A stretch of DNA of 64,000 nucleotides from Filimonas lacunae. Its GTDB lineage: Bacteria > Bacteroidota > Bacteroidia > Chitinophagales > Chitinophagaceae. The notes below the pieces were generated by a model. It had not been told where the DNA came from and searched no databases. It was given only the letters and a program-made list of their open reading frames with translations. A program made the position numbers and the translations under genes. The stretch's first letter is position 1, and each line of letters begins with the position of its first letter. Below are positions 56,362 through 64,000 of this stretch, one piece after another. The stretch is from assembly GCF_002355595.1 (NCBI RefSeq), contig NZ_AP017422.1, positions 2,480,001 through 2,544,000 of the forward strand. The letters are read 5' to 3'.

Positions 56362-57381
56362 TTATTCTACAGGAAATGGAATACCGGTCATCTCTTCTGT
56401 AAGCATCCAGAGACGCTTTGCACCAGATTCATCCAATGAATATTTCTGTACTCCGTTTTTGTGAGGTGTTGCCAGCGAAGGAGTATCCGGGTTGGCGGGT
56501 ATCAGTTCGGCAATATCGCCATCTTCACAATAAACGCCTCCTATGCCTTGGAGATGTAAGCTGGTGGCAGCCCACACGGTGGTGGCAGCTCCCTGTGGTA
56601 TTGTTTTTAGAGAGGCTAACACTTCGGCGCGTATATTACCCTTTTCATCCAGGAAACCCATTTTTTGAAATAATTCTACTGGTGCTTCCCTGGCCAGTTC
56701 GGTTCCTGCGATAGAACCCGGATGCACAGCGTAAGCTCTGACCTGGTATTCTTTTGCGCGATTATCCAGTTCCACGGTAAACAAATTACTGGCTGTTTTT
56801 GATTGACCATAAGCTTGTAGCGTTTCGTAGTTACGATGTTCGAAATTGGGATCATCGAAATGGAAGGGGGACATATGATGGCCAAGGGAGGAAACATTTA
56901 CCACCCTGGCACCGTTTGCTTGTTTAAGCGCTGGCCAAAGCCGGGCAGTGAGGTGAAATTGGCCGATGTAATTGGTTGCAAGTTGGGATTCAATGCCACG
57001 CTCATCTCTACGCAAGGGCACCCACATAATCCCGGCATTATTGATGAGTAAGTGTAATGGTCGTTTGGAGGAAAGAAATTTTTCTGCAAAAGCATCTATG
57101 GAGGAAGGGATCATAATATCCATGGGTTCTATTTCAATATTGGCAATGCCTTGCAGGTTTTTCTTTGCTTTTTCTATATCCCTCGCAGGAACAATAACGG
57201 TGGCGCCTGCATTTGCCAGTATTTGGGTGGTTTCCAGGCCAATGCCAGTGTTGCCGCCGGTTACAATAGCAATAGTATGGCTAAGGTCAATGCCTTTTAT
57301 CACATGGGCTGCTGTAGACTGTGCATTGAAACCTGTTTCAATAGGATGTTGCCTTGCTCCCTGGTAATTGTTCTGTATCAT
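56362..57381 (-). CDS. Short-chain dehydrogenase/reductase (SDR)
   Basis: A 339-residue classical SDR with an N-terminal extension of about 35 residues. Cofactor loop TGGNTGIG at 41-48, NNAG at 114-117, catalytic serine at 164/165, tyrosine 191 and lysine 195 (YGQSK). Close to retinol-dehydrogenase-like or oxidoreductase SDRs of unknown substrate. Promoter with a -7 box and paired direct repeats just upstream; the araC-like gene follows. Confidence 0.93.
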   Translation of the reverse strand: MIQNNYQGARQHPIETGFNAQSTAAHVIKGIDLSHTIAIVTGGNTGIGLETTQILANAGATVIVPARDIEKAKKNLQGIANIEIEPMDIMIPSSIDAFAEKFLSSKRPLHLLINNAGIMWVPLRRDERGIESQLATNYIGQFHLTARLWPALKQANGARVVNVSSLGHHMSPFHFDDPNFEHRNYETLQAYGQSKTASNLFTVELDNRAKEYQVRAYAVHPGSIAGTELAREAPVELFQKMGFLDEKGNIRAEVLASLKTIPQGAATTVWAATSLHLQGIGGVYCEDGDIAELIPANPDTPSLATPHKNGVQKYSLDESGAKRLWMLTEEMTGIPFPVE

Positions 57382-57401
57382 TTTTATTTTGTTTATGAAT
57401 A

Positions 57402-57468
57402 CAAAACTAGAATGCCTGCCTGGAGGGTACTTTGTTTAGAAGGCCTATTTTGTTTTGTTTAAAAGGCC
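57402..57468 (-). promoter_or_regulatory. SDR promoter with two 15-bp AraC-like direct repeats
   Basis: On the minus strand TAGTTTTG (57409 down to 57402) is an exact -7 box 21 nt before the SDR ATG. Upstream lie two copies of TTTGTTTARAAGGCC (plus-strand reading; 57431-57445 and 57454-57468) differing at one base and 23 bp apart, close to two helix turns. This is the geometry of an AraC activator site abutting the -33 region. Confidence 0.55.
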
Positions 57469-57536
57469 GGCTTGGGGGCAGCAGAAGTGTTGGCAAAGGG
57501 GCTGCTACAAGATGTTTGTATTGTCAATTTTCAGCA

Positions 57537-57569
57537 CCGTTCTTCTGATAAAGGGGAACGGTCTTTTTT
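57537..57569 (+). terminator. Terminator with no plus-strand gene upstream
   Basis: Arms ACCGTTC and GAACGGT then seven T. The only upstream gene, the SDR, is on the other strand, so this may end an unseen short transcript or be left over from a lost gene. Confidence 0.65.
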
Positions 57570-57630
57570 ATGATATGTCCTGAACAAAATGAACAGATAT
57601 GTTTGAAAAAGCCTGTTTATTTTAGACCTT

Positions 57631-58357
57631 ATGAACGAGAACGAATTGCTGCCTGCAACTGAGCCTACTTTACAAGCAAGGGATATTTTATGGAAAGGGG
57701 CTTCGAGTTTATGGATAAAGAACTACATGAAATTACCCCTGGTGAAATTATACAGCACCCACGATTTGTGGATAAATTGGTTAAGGCCTGGTATAAAGAT
57801 GGAACAGAAAGCTGGCTGCTGATTCATATAGAAGTTCAGTGGTATAGAGATAGTCAGTTTGCTGAGCGTATGTTCACTTATTTTTACAAGATACGAGATA
57901 GGTATAAGAGAGAAGTGACTTCCCTGGCGATATTCACAGATAATGACGCAAAATACCACCCGAATAAATTTGAGTATCATTGTTGTGGTACGAACAATTG
58001 GTTGAATCTTTTCTGGGTCTTATCCGGCGATTATTGAAAAAGCAAATGCCAAAGGAAAAAATAGGCCGACTCATTGGATTTATCAGAACATACGTCTATT
58101 TGGGAGATTCTCAGCTATTTCATAAATTTGAGGAAGAGATTAAACTCATTATTAAAAATCCGGCACATATGGGAATATATGAGCAAATATTACAGATTGA
58201 TAAAGAGGATGCTGAGGAGCGTGGAAAAGCAGTAGGAAAAGCCGAAGTAGTAACCAATCTTCTCAATAATACAGATTTTGACATTCAAACTATTGCTTCT
58301 TTAGTTGGCGAGTCCGTAGACTTTGTTATCGAAGTTAAGAACAAGTTGCACACTTAA
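57631..58357 (+). pseudogene. Rpn-type nuclease with two frameshifting deletions (copy 3)
   Basis: Starts well (MNENELLPATEPTLQARDILWKG). Near 57696-57700 about 25 codons are missing and the frame shifts to GFEFMDKELHEITPGEIIQHPRFVDKL. That part keeps SWLLIHIEVQWYRDSQFAERMFTYFYKIRDRYKREVTSLAIFTDNDAKYHP. Near 57985-57992, right after HCCG, about 40 codons are missing and the frame shifts again to EQLVESFLGLIRRLLKKQMP, running to INKLHT-like VIEVKNKLHT. No functional product is possible. Confidence 0.88.
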
Positions 58358-58382
58358 TCAGTATAGATGATACATCATTAAA

Positions 58383-58412
58383 AAGCCCTTGCTAATGAAG
58401 CAGGGGCTTTTT
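58383..58412 (+). terminator. Terminator after Rpn copy 3
   Basis: Arms AAGCCCTTGCT and AGCAGGGGCTT (one G-U pair) with a T run. Confidence 0.8.
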
Positions 58413-58432
58413 GTTAGGATAATTCTTGCAAA

Positions 58433-58558
58433 TTATAGTGTCACTTCAAACAGAAACAACTGCGTTTTCTCTTCCTGGTTAAAGTTATTATCCGTTACCA
58501 TTACCAACGTGCAATGCCCATTAGGTAACAAAGGTCCCCAGGTTCCTTCTGCATTTAC
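58433..58558 (-). pseudogene. 3' remnant of a phytase-like esterase gene
   Basis: The minus strand reads VNAEGTWGPLLPNGHCTL, VMVTDNNFNQEEKTQLFLFEVTL and a TAA at 58433-58435. The TDNNFN...KTQ.FLFE pattern is the C-terminal end of the secreted 'esterase-like activity of phytase' family. Only about 42 residues remain, so this is a fragment. Confidence 0.55.
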
Positions 58559-58735
58559 TTTACTTCCACCGGTGTAGTACAGGCGGCAATATCCATCACT
58601 ATGCCCGTATGTTTTTGTTTATGCTTTGCGCCCCACATAGAAATACTTATCAATACGGGTTTCAGTTCAAAACCTTCTTCTGTAATGGCATATTCCACGC
58701 GTGGCGGCACTTCGGGATATACTTCTCTTGATATG
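58555..58735 (-). pseudogene. 3' remnant of an HxlR-family regulator
   Basis: The minus strand reads IISREVYPEVPPRVEYAITEEGFELKPVLISISMWGAKHK and stops at 58555. REVYPEVPPRVEY followed by TEEG and W(G) is the signature of the wing and last helix of HxlR winged-helix regulators. The first half, with the DNA-binding helix, is missing. Confidence 0.75.
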
Positions 58736-58930
58736 ATACAGCCTGGAAGCGCTAATACCGATATGAATCCGGCTGATGGTCCCAGTGCCGATTTTCAGCG
58801 TAGTCGTATGGCTATTCCCCGATACGGTAAAGGGGCAGACATCGCTTCCCTGGTAGCCTGGGTGGCAGGGGAAGAATCCGGGTTTGTTACAGGAGCAGCC
58901 TTTACTATTGATGGCGGGGCAAATGCCTGA
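58736..58930 (+). pseudogene. 3' remnant of a short-chain dehydrogenase
   Basis: Reads IQPGSANTDMNPADGPSADFQRS, then IPRYGKGADIASLVAWVAGEESGFVTGAAFTIDGGANA and TGA: the last 64 residues of an SDR (PG..TDMNP, then the C-terminal TG...DGG.NA motif). Cofactor-binding and catalytic parts are absent. It abuts the HxlR remnant head to head. Confidence 0.85.
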
Positions 58931-58997
58931 TAAACTATATCCCTGATTCCCGACAGGCTGGTGAGCGCTTTTCGAAGCGTCGGGTGCATGGATAAAC

Positions 58998-59030
58998 GCT
59001 TGGCTGGTGCCTTTTTTTCACCAGCCAAGC
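58998..59030. terminator. Perfect 12-bp inverted repeat
   Basis: Arms GCTTGGCTGGTG and CACCAGCCAAGC with a 9-bp T-rich loop, 68 bp after the SDR remnant. Probably the old terminator of that gene, although the T run is inside the loop. Confidence 0.5.
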
Positions 59031-59134
59031 TATTTCAGATGTAGACTAAAAGGGGCCAGAGGGACCAGCAGTACCGGGTACAGGACAGTGGCGTAGTCTT
59101 TGTGAGACGGTGAGGCAATAAAGAGCTGGACGCT

Positions 59135-60958
59135 ATGCGCATTTTATGGACTTATTTAAAACCCCATCGCTGGCTGGTAGTGTTATCGCTGCTGCTGGCT
59201 GGTATTAGCCAGGTGCTTACGATGGTGGACCCGGTGATATTTGGAAAGATTATAGACAATTATGCCCATAATGTAAATGGTAAAACGCCGCAGGAGTTGG
59301 TGCAAGGTGTGCTGGGATGGATGGGCATAGCCATTGGCATTGCTTTACTGGCGCGGCTGGCCAAATCGATACAGGAATATACTATGCGGTTGGTTGTGCA
59401 GAAGTTTGGGATGCAGGTGTTTAATGATGGATTGAAGCAAACCCTGCGGCTTACTTTCCAGGAGTATGAGGATCAGCGCAGTGGCGAAACATTGGCTTTG
59501 TTGCAAAAGGTGCGCACGGATACAGAGAAGTTTATCAATGCGCTCATTAATATCCTTTTTACCTCCATAGTAGGCATGGCCTTTTTAATCTGGTACGCCA
59601 TTACCAAACACTGGGCGCTCATTCCCATTTTTATCATAGGCATTATTGTGTTGGGCGGTTTAACGGGTTTGCTCAGCAAGCGTATGAAAACGGTGCAGCG
59701 TTCTATTAACCGGGAAACCCTGCAGCTTTCCGGCGCCATCACTGAATCACTACGTAATATTGAGTTGGTGAAAAGCCTGGGCCTTACTTACCCGGAGATT
59801 AAAAGACTGCGCCTGTTTACACAGAAGATATTCGACCTGGAAATGCAAAAGACCAGGCAGGTGCGTACATTAAGCTTTTTACAGGGCACCACTTTGAATG
59901 TGTTAAGGCAGTCTATATTGTTTGCCTTGCTCTGGCTAATTTTTCACAATGTGCTTTCAACAGGCGAACTGATAGCCATGCAGTTTATCACTACCTCCAT
60001 TTTCGGCCCATTGCAGGATTTAGGTAATATCATTTTACAATACCGGGAAGCAGAAGCTTCGTTGCAGCTGTTTGATAAACTGATGAAACAACCGGTGGAG
60101 CAAAAGCCCGAAGAGCCAGTGGAGATAGGGCCGCTGGAAGTGCTACGTTTTAATAATGTGGTGTTTCGCCATAAAACGGCGATGCAAAATGCGATTGATG
60201 ATATTTCGTTTGAAGTAAAAACAGGGGAAACCATTGCCTTTGTAGGGCCGTCTGGTTCGGGCAAGTCCACATTGGTGAAACTGCTGGTGGGGTTGTATAA
60301 ACCGGTTAGCGGAGGCATTTACTTTAATGAGGTGTCATCGGCAGATATTCGTTTTAATCCCCTGCGAAGGCAAATAGGTTTTGTAACACAGGATACCCAG
60401 TTGTTTGCTGGTACGATAAAGGATAACCTATTGTTTGTAAAGCCGGATGCTACTGATGAAGAAGTGTTAGCGGCCTTGCATAAAGCCTCCTGTGATGCAT
60501 TGCTGGCAAGATCGGCCAATGGAATTTATACCCGTTTGGGGGAGGGAGGGTTGAAACTGTCTGGCGGGGAGCGGCAGCGTATATCCATAGCACGGGCCCT
60601 GATAAGGAATCCAAGGCTGCTGATATTTGATGAAGCCACTTCTGCACTGGACTCACTTACCGAAGAAGTAATATCAGATACAATACGTACTATTTCAGAA
60701 AGGAGGGAACAGATAACGTTGCTGATTGCGCATCGTTTGTCTACCATTATGCATGCCGATCGCATTATTGTGCTGGAAAAAGGCAGCATTGCTGAAACGG
60801 GTACGCACCAGGAATTAGTGGAGAAGAAAGGTTTGTATTATGCTATGTGGCGGCAGCAGATTGGGGAAAGGCGACCGTTACTTACCGGTTCTCCGGAAAT
60901 GAATAACAACTCCAAAAGCGATTCTGATTCTGGTTTGGGGTATAATGCGATGGAATAG
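59135..60958 (+). CDS. ABC exporter, fused permease and ATPase
   Basis: A 607-residue half transporter: six membrane helices in residues 1-310, ATPase in 335-580. Walker A GPSGSGKST at 371-379, Q-loop TQD at 418-420, signature LSGGERQ at 475-481, Walker B LLIFDE at 495-500 and switch histidine 533. All catalytic residues are present, so a homodimer should work. The family exports lipids, peptides or drugs; nothing nearby names the substrate. The start ATG at 59135 is preceded by mixed intergenic sequence. Confidence 0.93.
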   Translation: MRILWTYLKPHRWLVVLSLLLAGISQVLTMVDPVIFGKIIDNYAHNVNGKTPQELVQGVLGWMGIAIGIALLARLAKSIQEYTMRLVVQKFGMQVFNDGLKQTLRLTFQEYEDQRSGETLALLQKVRTDTEKFINALINILFTSIVGMAFLIWYAITKHWALIPIFIIGIIVLGGLTGLLSKRMKTVQRSINRETLQLSGAITESLRNIELVKSLGLTYPEIKRLRLFTQKIFDLEMQKTRQVRTLSFLQGTTLNVLRQSILFALLWLIFHNVLSTGELIAMQFITTSIFGPLQDLGNIILQYREAEASLQLFDKLMKQPVEQKPEEPVEIGPLEVLRFNNVVFRHKTAMQNAIDDISFEVKTGETIAFVGPSGSGKSTLVKLLVGLYKPVSGGIYFNEVSSADIRFNPLRRQIGFVTQDTQLFAGTIKDNLLFVKPDATDEEVLAALHKASCDALLARSANGIYTRLGEGGLKLSGGERQRISIARALIRNPRLLIFDEATSALDSLTEEVISDTIRTISERREQITLLIAHRLSTIMHADRIIVLEKGSIAETGTHQELVEKKGLYYAMWRQQIGERRPLLTGSPEMNNNSKSDSDSGLGYNAME

Positions 60959-61286
60959 TTCTTCTGTTGCGTAGTTGCCCTGACTACAATCTTATTTATT
61001 TTGTAATATGTATAGGAGTTTTTGTAAATTCTGAAAATATTAAACATATCTTAACAGACCGCCTGATTTCCGCAGTTTTGTCGTTTTTATGTAATTTTTC
61101 AGAAGAAATAGCGGTTTTTTCGCGGGTTTTGGGACAAAAAAACGCTGATTTACAGGGTGAGATTATAAAAATGAACATTTGTAAGCGTGATTTCTATATA
61201 AAAATTTTACTAATGTACTAATGTGCATTATGTGAATGATGTTTTTTACATGTAATTTTGCGGCTGGAAACAGAAGATGATAATCA
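60959..61286 (+). other. 328-bp AT-rich gap holding the mqo promoter
   Basis: No convincing gene; an 84-codon frame from 60967 looks random. An imperfect inverted repeat (AGCGgTTTTTT near 61110, AAAAAACGCT near 61140) and the -7 box at 61253 are the only signals noticed. Confidence 0.5.
61253..61260 (+). promoter_or_regulatory. -7 box TAATTTTG of mqo
   Basis: Exact match to TAnnTTTG, 26 nt before the mqo ATG, giving a short leader. Confidence 0.5.
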
Positions 61287-62810
61287 ATGAGTAAGCGTAC
61301 CAATTCCTCTAATCAGGAGCCGGATATAGTTTTGATAGGTGCAGGTATCATGAGCGCTACCCTGGGCGTTTTATTAAAGGAGCTGCAACCCGAATTAACA
61401 ATAGCCATTTACGAAAGGCTTGATGAAGTAGCTGCAGAAAGTTCTGACGCGTGGAATAACGCGGGTACAGGACATTCGGCTTTTTGTGAACTGAACTACA
61501 CTCCGGAAAAAGCGGATGGTACTATCAGTCCTAAAAAAGCCATTGAAATTGCTGCTTCTTTTGAAGAATCGCGTCAGTTTTGGGCTTACCTGGTGGAGCA
61601 CAACTTAACCGGTGCCGCTGAAGACTTTATTCACCTGACTCCTCATTTAAGTTTTGTGTGGGGGGAAGAGAATGTAGCGTATCTGAAAAAACGTTTCGAT
61701 GCTTTAACCAGCAACCATCTTTTCAAAGGGATGGAATATTCCGAAGATCATGCAGTATTAAGAGAGTGGATGCCACTGGTAATGGAAGGGCGTGATCCTA
61801 ATCAAAAGGTAGCTGCTACCCGCATGAAAATTGGTACTGATGTAAACTTTGGTGCGTTAACCCGCACTTTGTTCCATAACCTGGTGCAGCAGCCTGGTGT
61901 TACCATGCACATGAATCACGACATTCGCGACCTGGACAGGGCCGAAGATGGTCGCTGGATTGTGAAGGTGAAAAACCTGGAAACACGTCGTAAAAATGAA
62001 ATCAAAGCGAAGTTTGTATTTATAGGTGCCGGTGGTGGTTCTTTACCCTTGTTACTGAAATCTGGTATTCCAGAAGGAAAAGGTTTTGGTGGCTTCCCGG
62101 TAAGCGGCCAGTGGCTGAAATGTGTGAACCCTGAAGTGATAGCCAAACACGATGTAAAAGTATATGGTAAGGCTTCTGTTGGTGCGCCGCCGATGTCTGT
62201 ACCTCACTTGGATACCCGTTTGATCAATGGCAAGAAAGCCCTGCTGTTTGGGCCTTATGCAGGCTTCAGCACCAAATTTCTGAAAAACGGAAGTTACCTG
62301 GATTTACCATTAAGCATTAAGTTCAATAACATACGCCCGATGCTGGCGGTTGGTAAGGATAACTTATCGCTGACCAAATACCTGATTCAGCAAGTGCGTC
62401 AAAGCTCTGATGATCGTTTGGAAGCACTGCGCGAATTTTTACCAGATGCGAAGAAAGAAGATTGGGAACTGGAAGTGGCAGGTCAGCGTGTACAGGTGAT
62501 TAAGAAAGATGAAGAACATGGTGGTATCTTACAATTCGGTACCGAAATGGTAAGTGCAGCAGATGGTTCTATTGCCGCTTTATTAGGTGCTTCTCCGGGT
62601 GCTTCTACTGCAGTTTCCATTATGGTGGAGCTGGTCGAAAAATGTTTCCCCAAAGAGGTCAAAAGCGAACAGTGGCAATCCAAGCTGAAGCAAATGATAC
62701 CTTCTTATGGACACGCCCTGGATAAAGACGCAGCACTTTGTGAAAAAGTAAGAAACTGGTCAGCTGATGTGTTAGGTTTACATGCTGAGAAAGTTGCGCA
62801 AACTGTGTAA
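61287..62810 (+). CDS. mqo: Malate:quinone oxidoreductase
   Basis: A 507-residue FAD enzyme that oxidises malate to oxaloacetate at the membrane and passes electrons to quinone, so it serves both the TCA cycle and the respiratory chain. FAD loop IGAGIMSATLG at 17-27, WNNAGTGHSAFCELNYTP at 56-73 and IGAGGGSLPLLLKSGIPEGKGFGGFPVSGQW near 248-278 are family signatures. Length is usual for the family. Single-gene unit with its own promoter and terminator. Confidence 0.97.
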   Translation: MSKRTNSSNQEPDIVLIGAGIMSATLGVLLKELQPELTIAIYERLDEVAAESSDAWNNAGTGHSAFCELNYTPEKADGTISPKKAIEIAASFEESRQFWAYLVEHNLTGAAEDFIHLTPHLSFVWGEENVAYLKKRFDALTSNHLFKGMEYSEDHAVLREWMPLVMEGRDPNQKVAATRMKIGTDVNFGALTRTLFHNLVQQPGVTMHMNHDIRDLDRAEDGRWIVKVKNLETRRKNEIKAKFVFIGAGGGSLPLLLKSGIPEGKGFGGFPVSGQWLKCVNPEVIAKHDVKVYGKASVGAPPMSVPHLDTRLINGKKALLFGPYAGFSTKFLKNGSYLDLPLSIKFNNIRPMLAVGKDNLSLTKYLIQQVRQSSDDRLEALREFLPDAKKEDWELEVAGQRVQVIKKDEEHGGILQFGTEMVSAADGSIAALLGASPGASTAVSIMVELVEKCFPKEVKSEQWQSKLKQMIPSYGHALDKDAALCEKVRNWSADVLGLHAEKVAQTV

Positions 62811-62831
62811 AGTTTGCTTACTGATAAAACT

Positions 62832-62861
62832 AAAGGCTGCCCCTTCCAGGCAGCCTTTTTT
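62832..62861 (+). terminator. Rho-independent terminator of mqo
   Basis: Perfect 10-bp arms AAAGGCTGCC and GGCAGCCTTT with a T run. Confidence 0.9.
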
Positions 62862-62896
62862 ATTTGCCCTTATTTAACAATTATTAATTTATTACA

Positions 62897-63904
62897 ATGG
62901 AAAGAAAGCTAGCCTCAATTGTAATCATTGACGGCGTACAACCCATTCCCGGTGCAGATTTAATCCAGCTCGCTACTGTTAAGGGCTGGCAGTTAGTGAT
63001 TAAGAAAGATGAATTTCGTGTGGGCGACCATGCAGTCTACTGCGAAATCGATTCTTTTTTACCTGTAAAAGAAGAATTTGAATTTTTAAGAAAGAGCTCA
63101 TTCCGGAAGATGGGTGAGCAGGAAGGCTTCCGCTTGAAGACCATTAAACTGCGTGGACAAATTTCACAAGGTTTATTGCTGCCTGTGCGTGTACTTGGCG
63201 ATTACGAGTACACCCTGGGCGAAAACGTGGCAGAAAGGCTGGGCATTATCAAATATGAACCACCTGTACCTGCTTCGTTGGCAGGTTTAGTGAAAGGGCT
63301 GTTCCCTTCCTTTATGCATAAAACAGATGAAGAACGCGTTCAAAATCTGAGTGAGCAATACGAAGAATATAAAAAACATACTTTTTATATTACCGAAAAG
63401 CTGGATGGTAGCTCGGTTACCTACTACTTGAATAATGGTGAGTTTGGGGTATGTTCCCGCAACCTGGAATTGCTGGAAACAGAGGACAACACGCTGTGGA
63501 AAGTAGCCAGAGTAAACGATATAGAAAACAAGCTGCGTGCAACCGGCAGAAACCTGGCTATACAAGGCGAAATGATAGGAGAAGGAATACAGAAGAATAT
63601 GTACGGTTTAAGGGGCCAAACGGCTCGCTTCTTTAATGTATTTGATATAGACAAGTATCAATACCTGCCTATGGAAGAGTTTGTTCCTTTTATTGAAAGC
63701 CTTGGGCTGGAAACGGTTCCTGTATTAGATAACAGCTTTACGCTGCCCGCTACCATTGATGAGTTGCTTACCATGGCAGATGGTGCTTCTGTGTTAAGTC
63801 CTAAAGGAAAGAATGCGGAAAGGGAAGGGTTGGTAATACGGTCGCTGGACAGGAAGATTTCCTTTAAAGCGATATCTAATAAGTTTTTATTGAACGAAGG
63901 ATAG
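62897..63904 (+). CDS. RNA ligase, DRB0094/Rnl5-like
   Basis: A 335-residue ATP-dependent RNA ligase. An N-terminal OB-like domain (1-120, with VYCEIDSFLP and IKLRGQISQGLLLP) precedes the nucleotidyltransferase core: motif I EKLDGSS with AMP-accepting lysine 168, motif III FNVFDI near 246-251, motif IV EGLVIRS near 315 and motif V SFKAISNKFL near the end. The N-terminal OB layout is that of Deinococcus RNA ligase, which seals nicks where the 3'-OH strand is RNA. No partner repair genes are near; a stand-alone RNA-repair role is inferred. Confidence 0.9.
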   Translation: MERKLASIVIIDGVQPIPGADLIQLATVKGWQLVIKKDEFRVGDHAVYCEIDSFLPVKEEFEFLRKSSFRKMGEQEGFRLKTIKLRGQISQGLLLPVRVLGDYEYTLGENVAERLGIIKYEPPVPASLAGLVKGLFPSFMHKTDEERVQNLSEQYEEYKKHTFYITEKLDGSSVTYYLNNGEFGVCSRNLELLETEDNTLWKVARVNDIENKLRATGRNLAIQGEMIGEGIQKNMYGLRGQTARFFNVFDIDKYQYLPMEEFVPFIESLGLETVPVLDNSFTLPATIDELLTMADGASVLSPKGKNAEREGLVIRSLDRKISFKAISNKFLLNEG

Positions 63905-63922
63905 CGCCAGGTGTGGTTGTCT

Positions 63923-64000
63923 TCATTGAAGGTATACCGTGCTGCCGTATTTAAAGCGTTCAAATTTTAAGGTGGCGGCAGCGGGTTGGAAGCTTACATT
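63923..64000 (-). CDS. 3' tip of a minus-strand gene (partial)
   Basis: From the window edge the minus strand reads 25 codons ending FERFKYGSTVYLQ and TGA at 63923. The sequence looks like protein and is convergent with the RNA ligase gene 18 bp away, but it is too short to assign. Confidence 0.35.
   Translation of the reverse strand, partial: NVSFQPAAATLKFERFKYGSTVYLQ

Noticed and set aside
58389-58577. 62-codon plus-strand frame
   Set aside because: It is antisense to the phytase-like remnant, whose minus-strand reading matches a known family end.
60967-61221. 84-codon frame between the ABC exporter and mqo
   Set aside because: Random-looking composition, no family features, and it overlaps the likely mqo promoter zone.

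Overview
The window looks like a chromosome segment of a Bacteroidota bacterium, most likely Chitinophagaceae (Chitinophaga-like). The signs are SusC/SusD and STN-type TonB-dependent receptors, ECF sigma/FecR pairs, many short-signal lipoproteins with FAS1, DUF4397, TIG and NHL domains, an extracellular contractile injection system (eCIS) tail, almost no Shine-Dalgarno sequences, and several matches to the Bacteroidota -7 box TAnnTTTG. No rRNA, tRNA, CRISPR array or complete insertion sequence was seen.

Layout. 1-4572 is the 3' end of an eCIS operon: tape-measure protein (cut by the window edge), a DUF4157 protein with a repeated linker, and an AAA+ ATPase. 4667-8830 is a small accessory zone with a signal-less CBM9-like protein, an ABM-like protein, two unrecognised proteins and a small membrane protein. 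8917-11532 is a divergent MocR regulator/double GNAT pair sharing a dyad operator. 11622-16180 holds a lipoprotein and an FtsX-like permease.

16287-33227 is a 17-kb module A: ECF sigma, FecR, STN TonB receptor, two DUF4397-type lipoproteins, three double-FAS1 lipoproteins, an Oar-like TonB receptor and a TIG/NHL lipoprotein. 39539-48178 is a paralogous module B: ECF sigma (divergent), FecR, STN TonB receptor, TIG/NHL lipoprotein, DUF4397 lipoprotein and TIG/FAS1 lipoprotein. Neither has SusD or a recognisable enzyme. The same domain set recurring twice next to cell-surface signalling receptors is the strongest candidate here for a poorly described system.

Between and after these modules lie a TIM-barrel-like protein, a desaturase, an odd AAA_14 ATPase preceded by 25 in-phase 21-bp repeat units, an orphan SusC/SusD pair, an AraC/SDR/oxidoreductase cluster with AraC-like direct repeats, and three broken copies of an Rpn-type nuclease, each with different deletions. 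At 58.4-58.9 kb three 3' gene ends (phytase-like, HxlR, SDR) are packed together, consistent with a deletion across a divergent HxlR/SDR pair. The window ends with an ABC exporter, malate:quinone oxidoreductase (mqo), an RNA ligase and the 3' tip of a minus-strand gene.

All calls come from reading the sequence and family knowledge; no database search was run.
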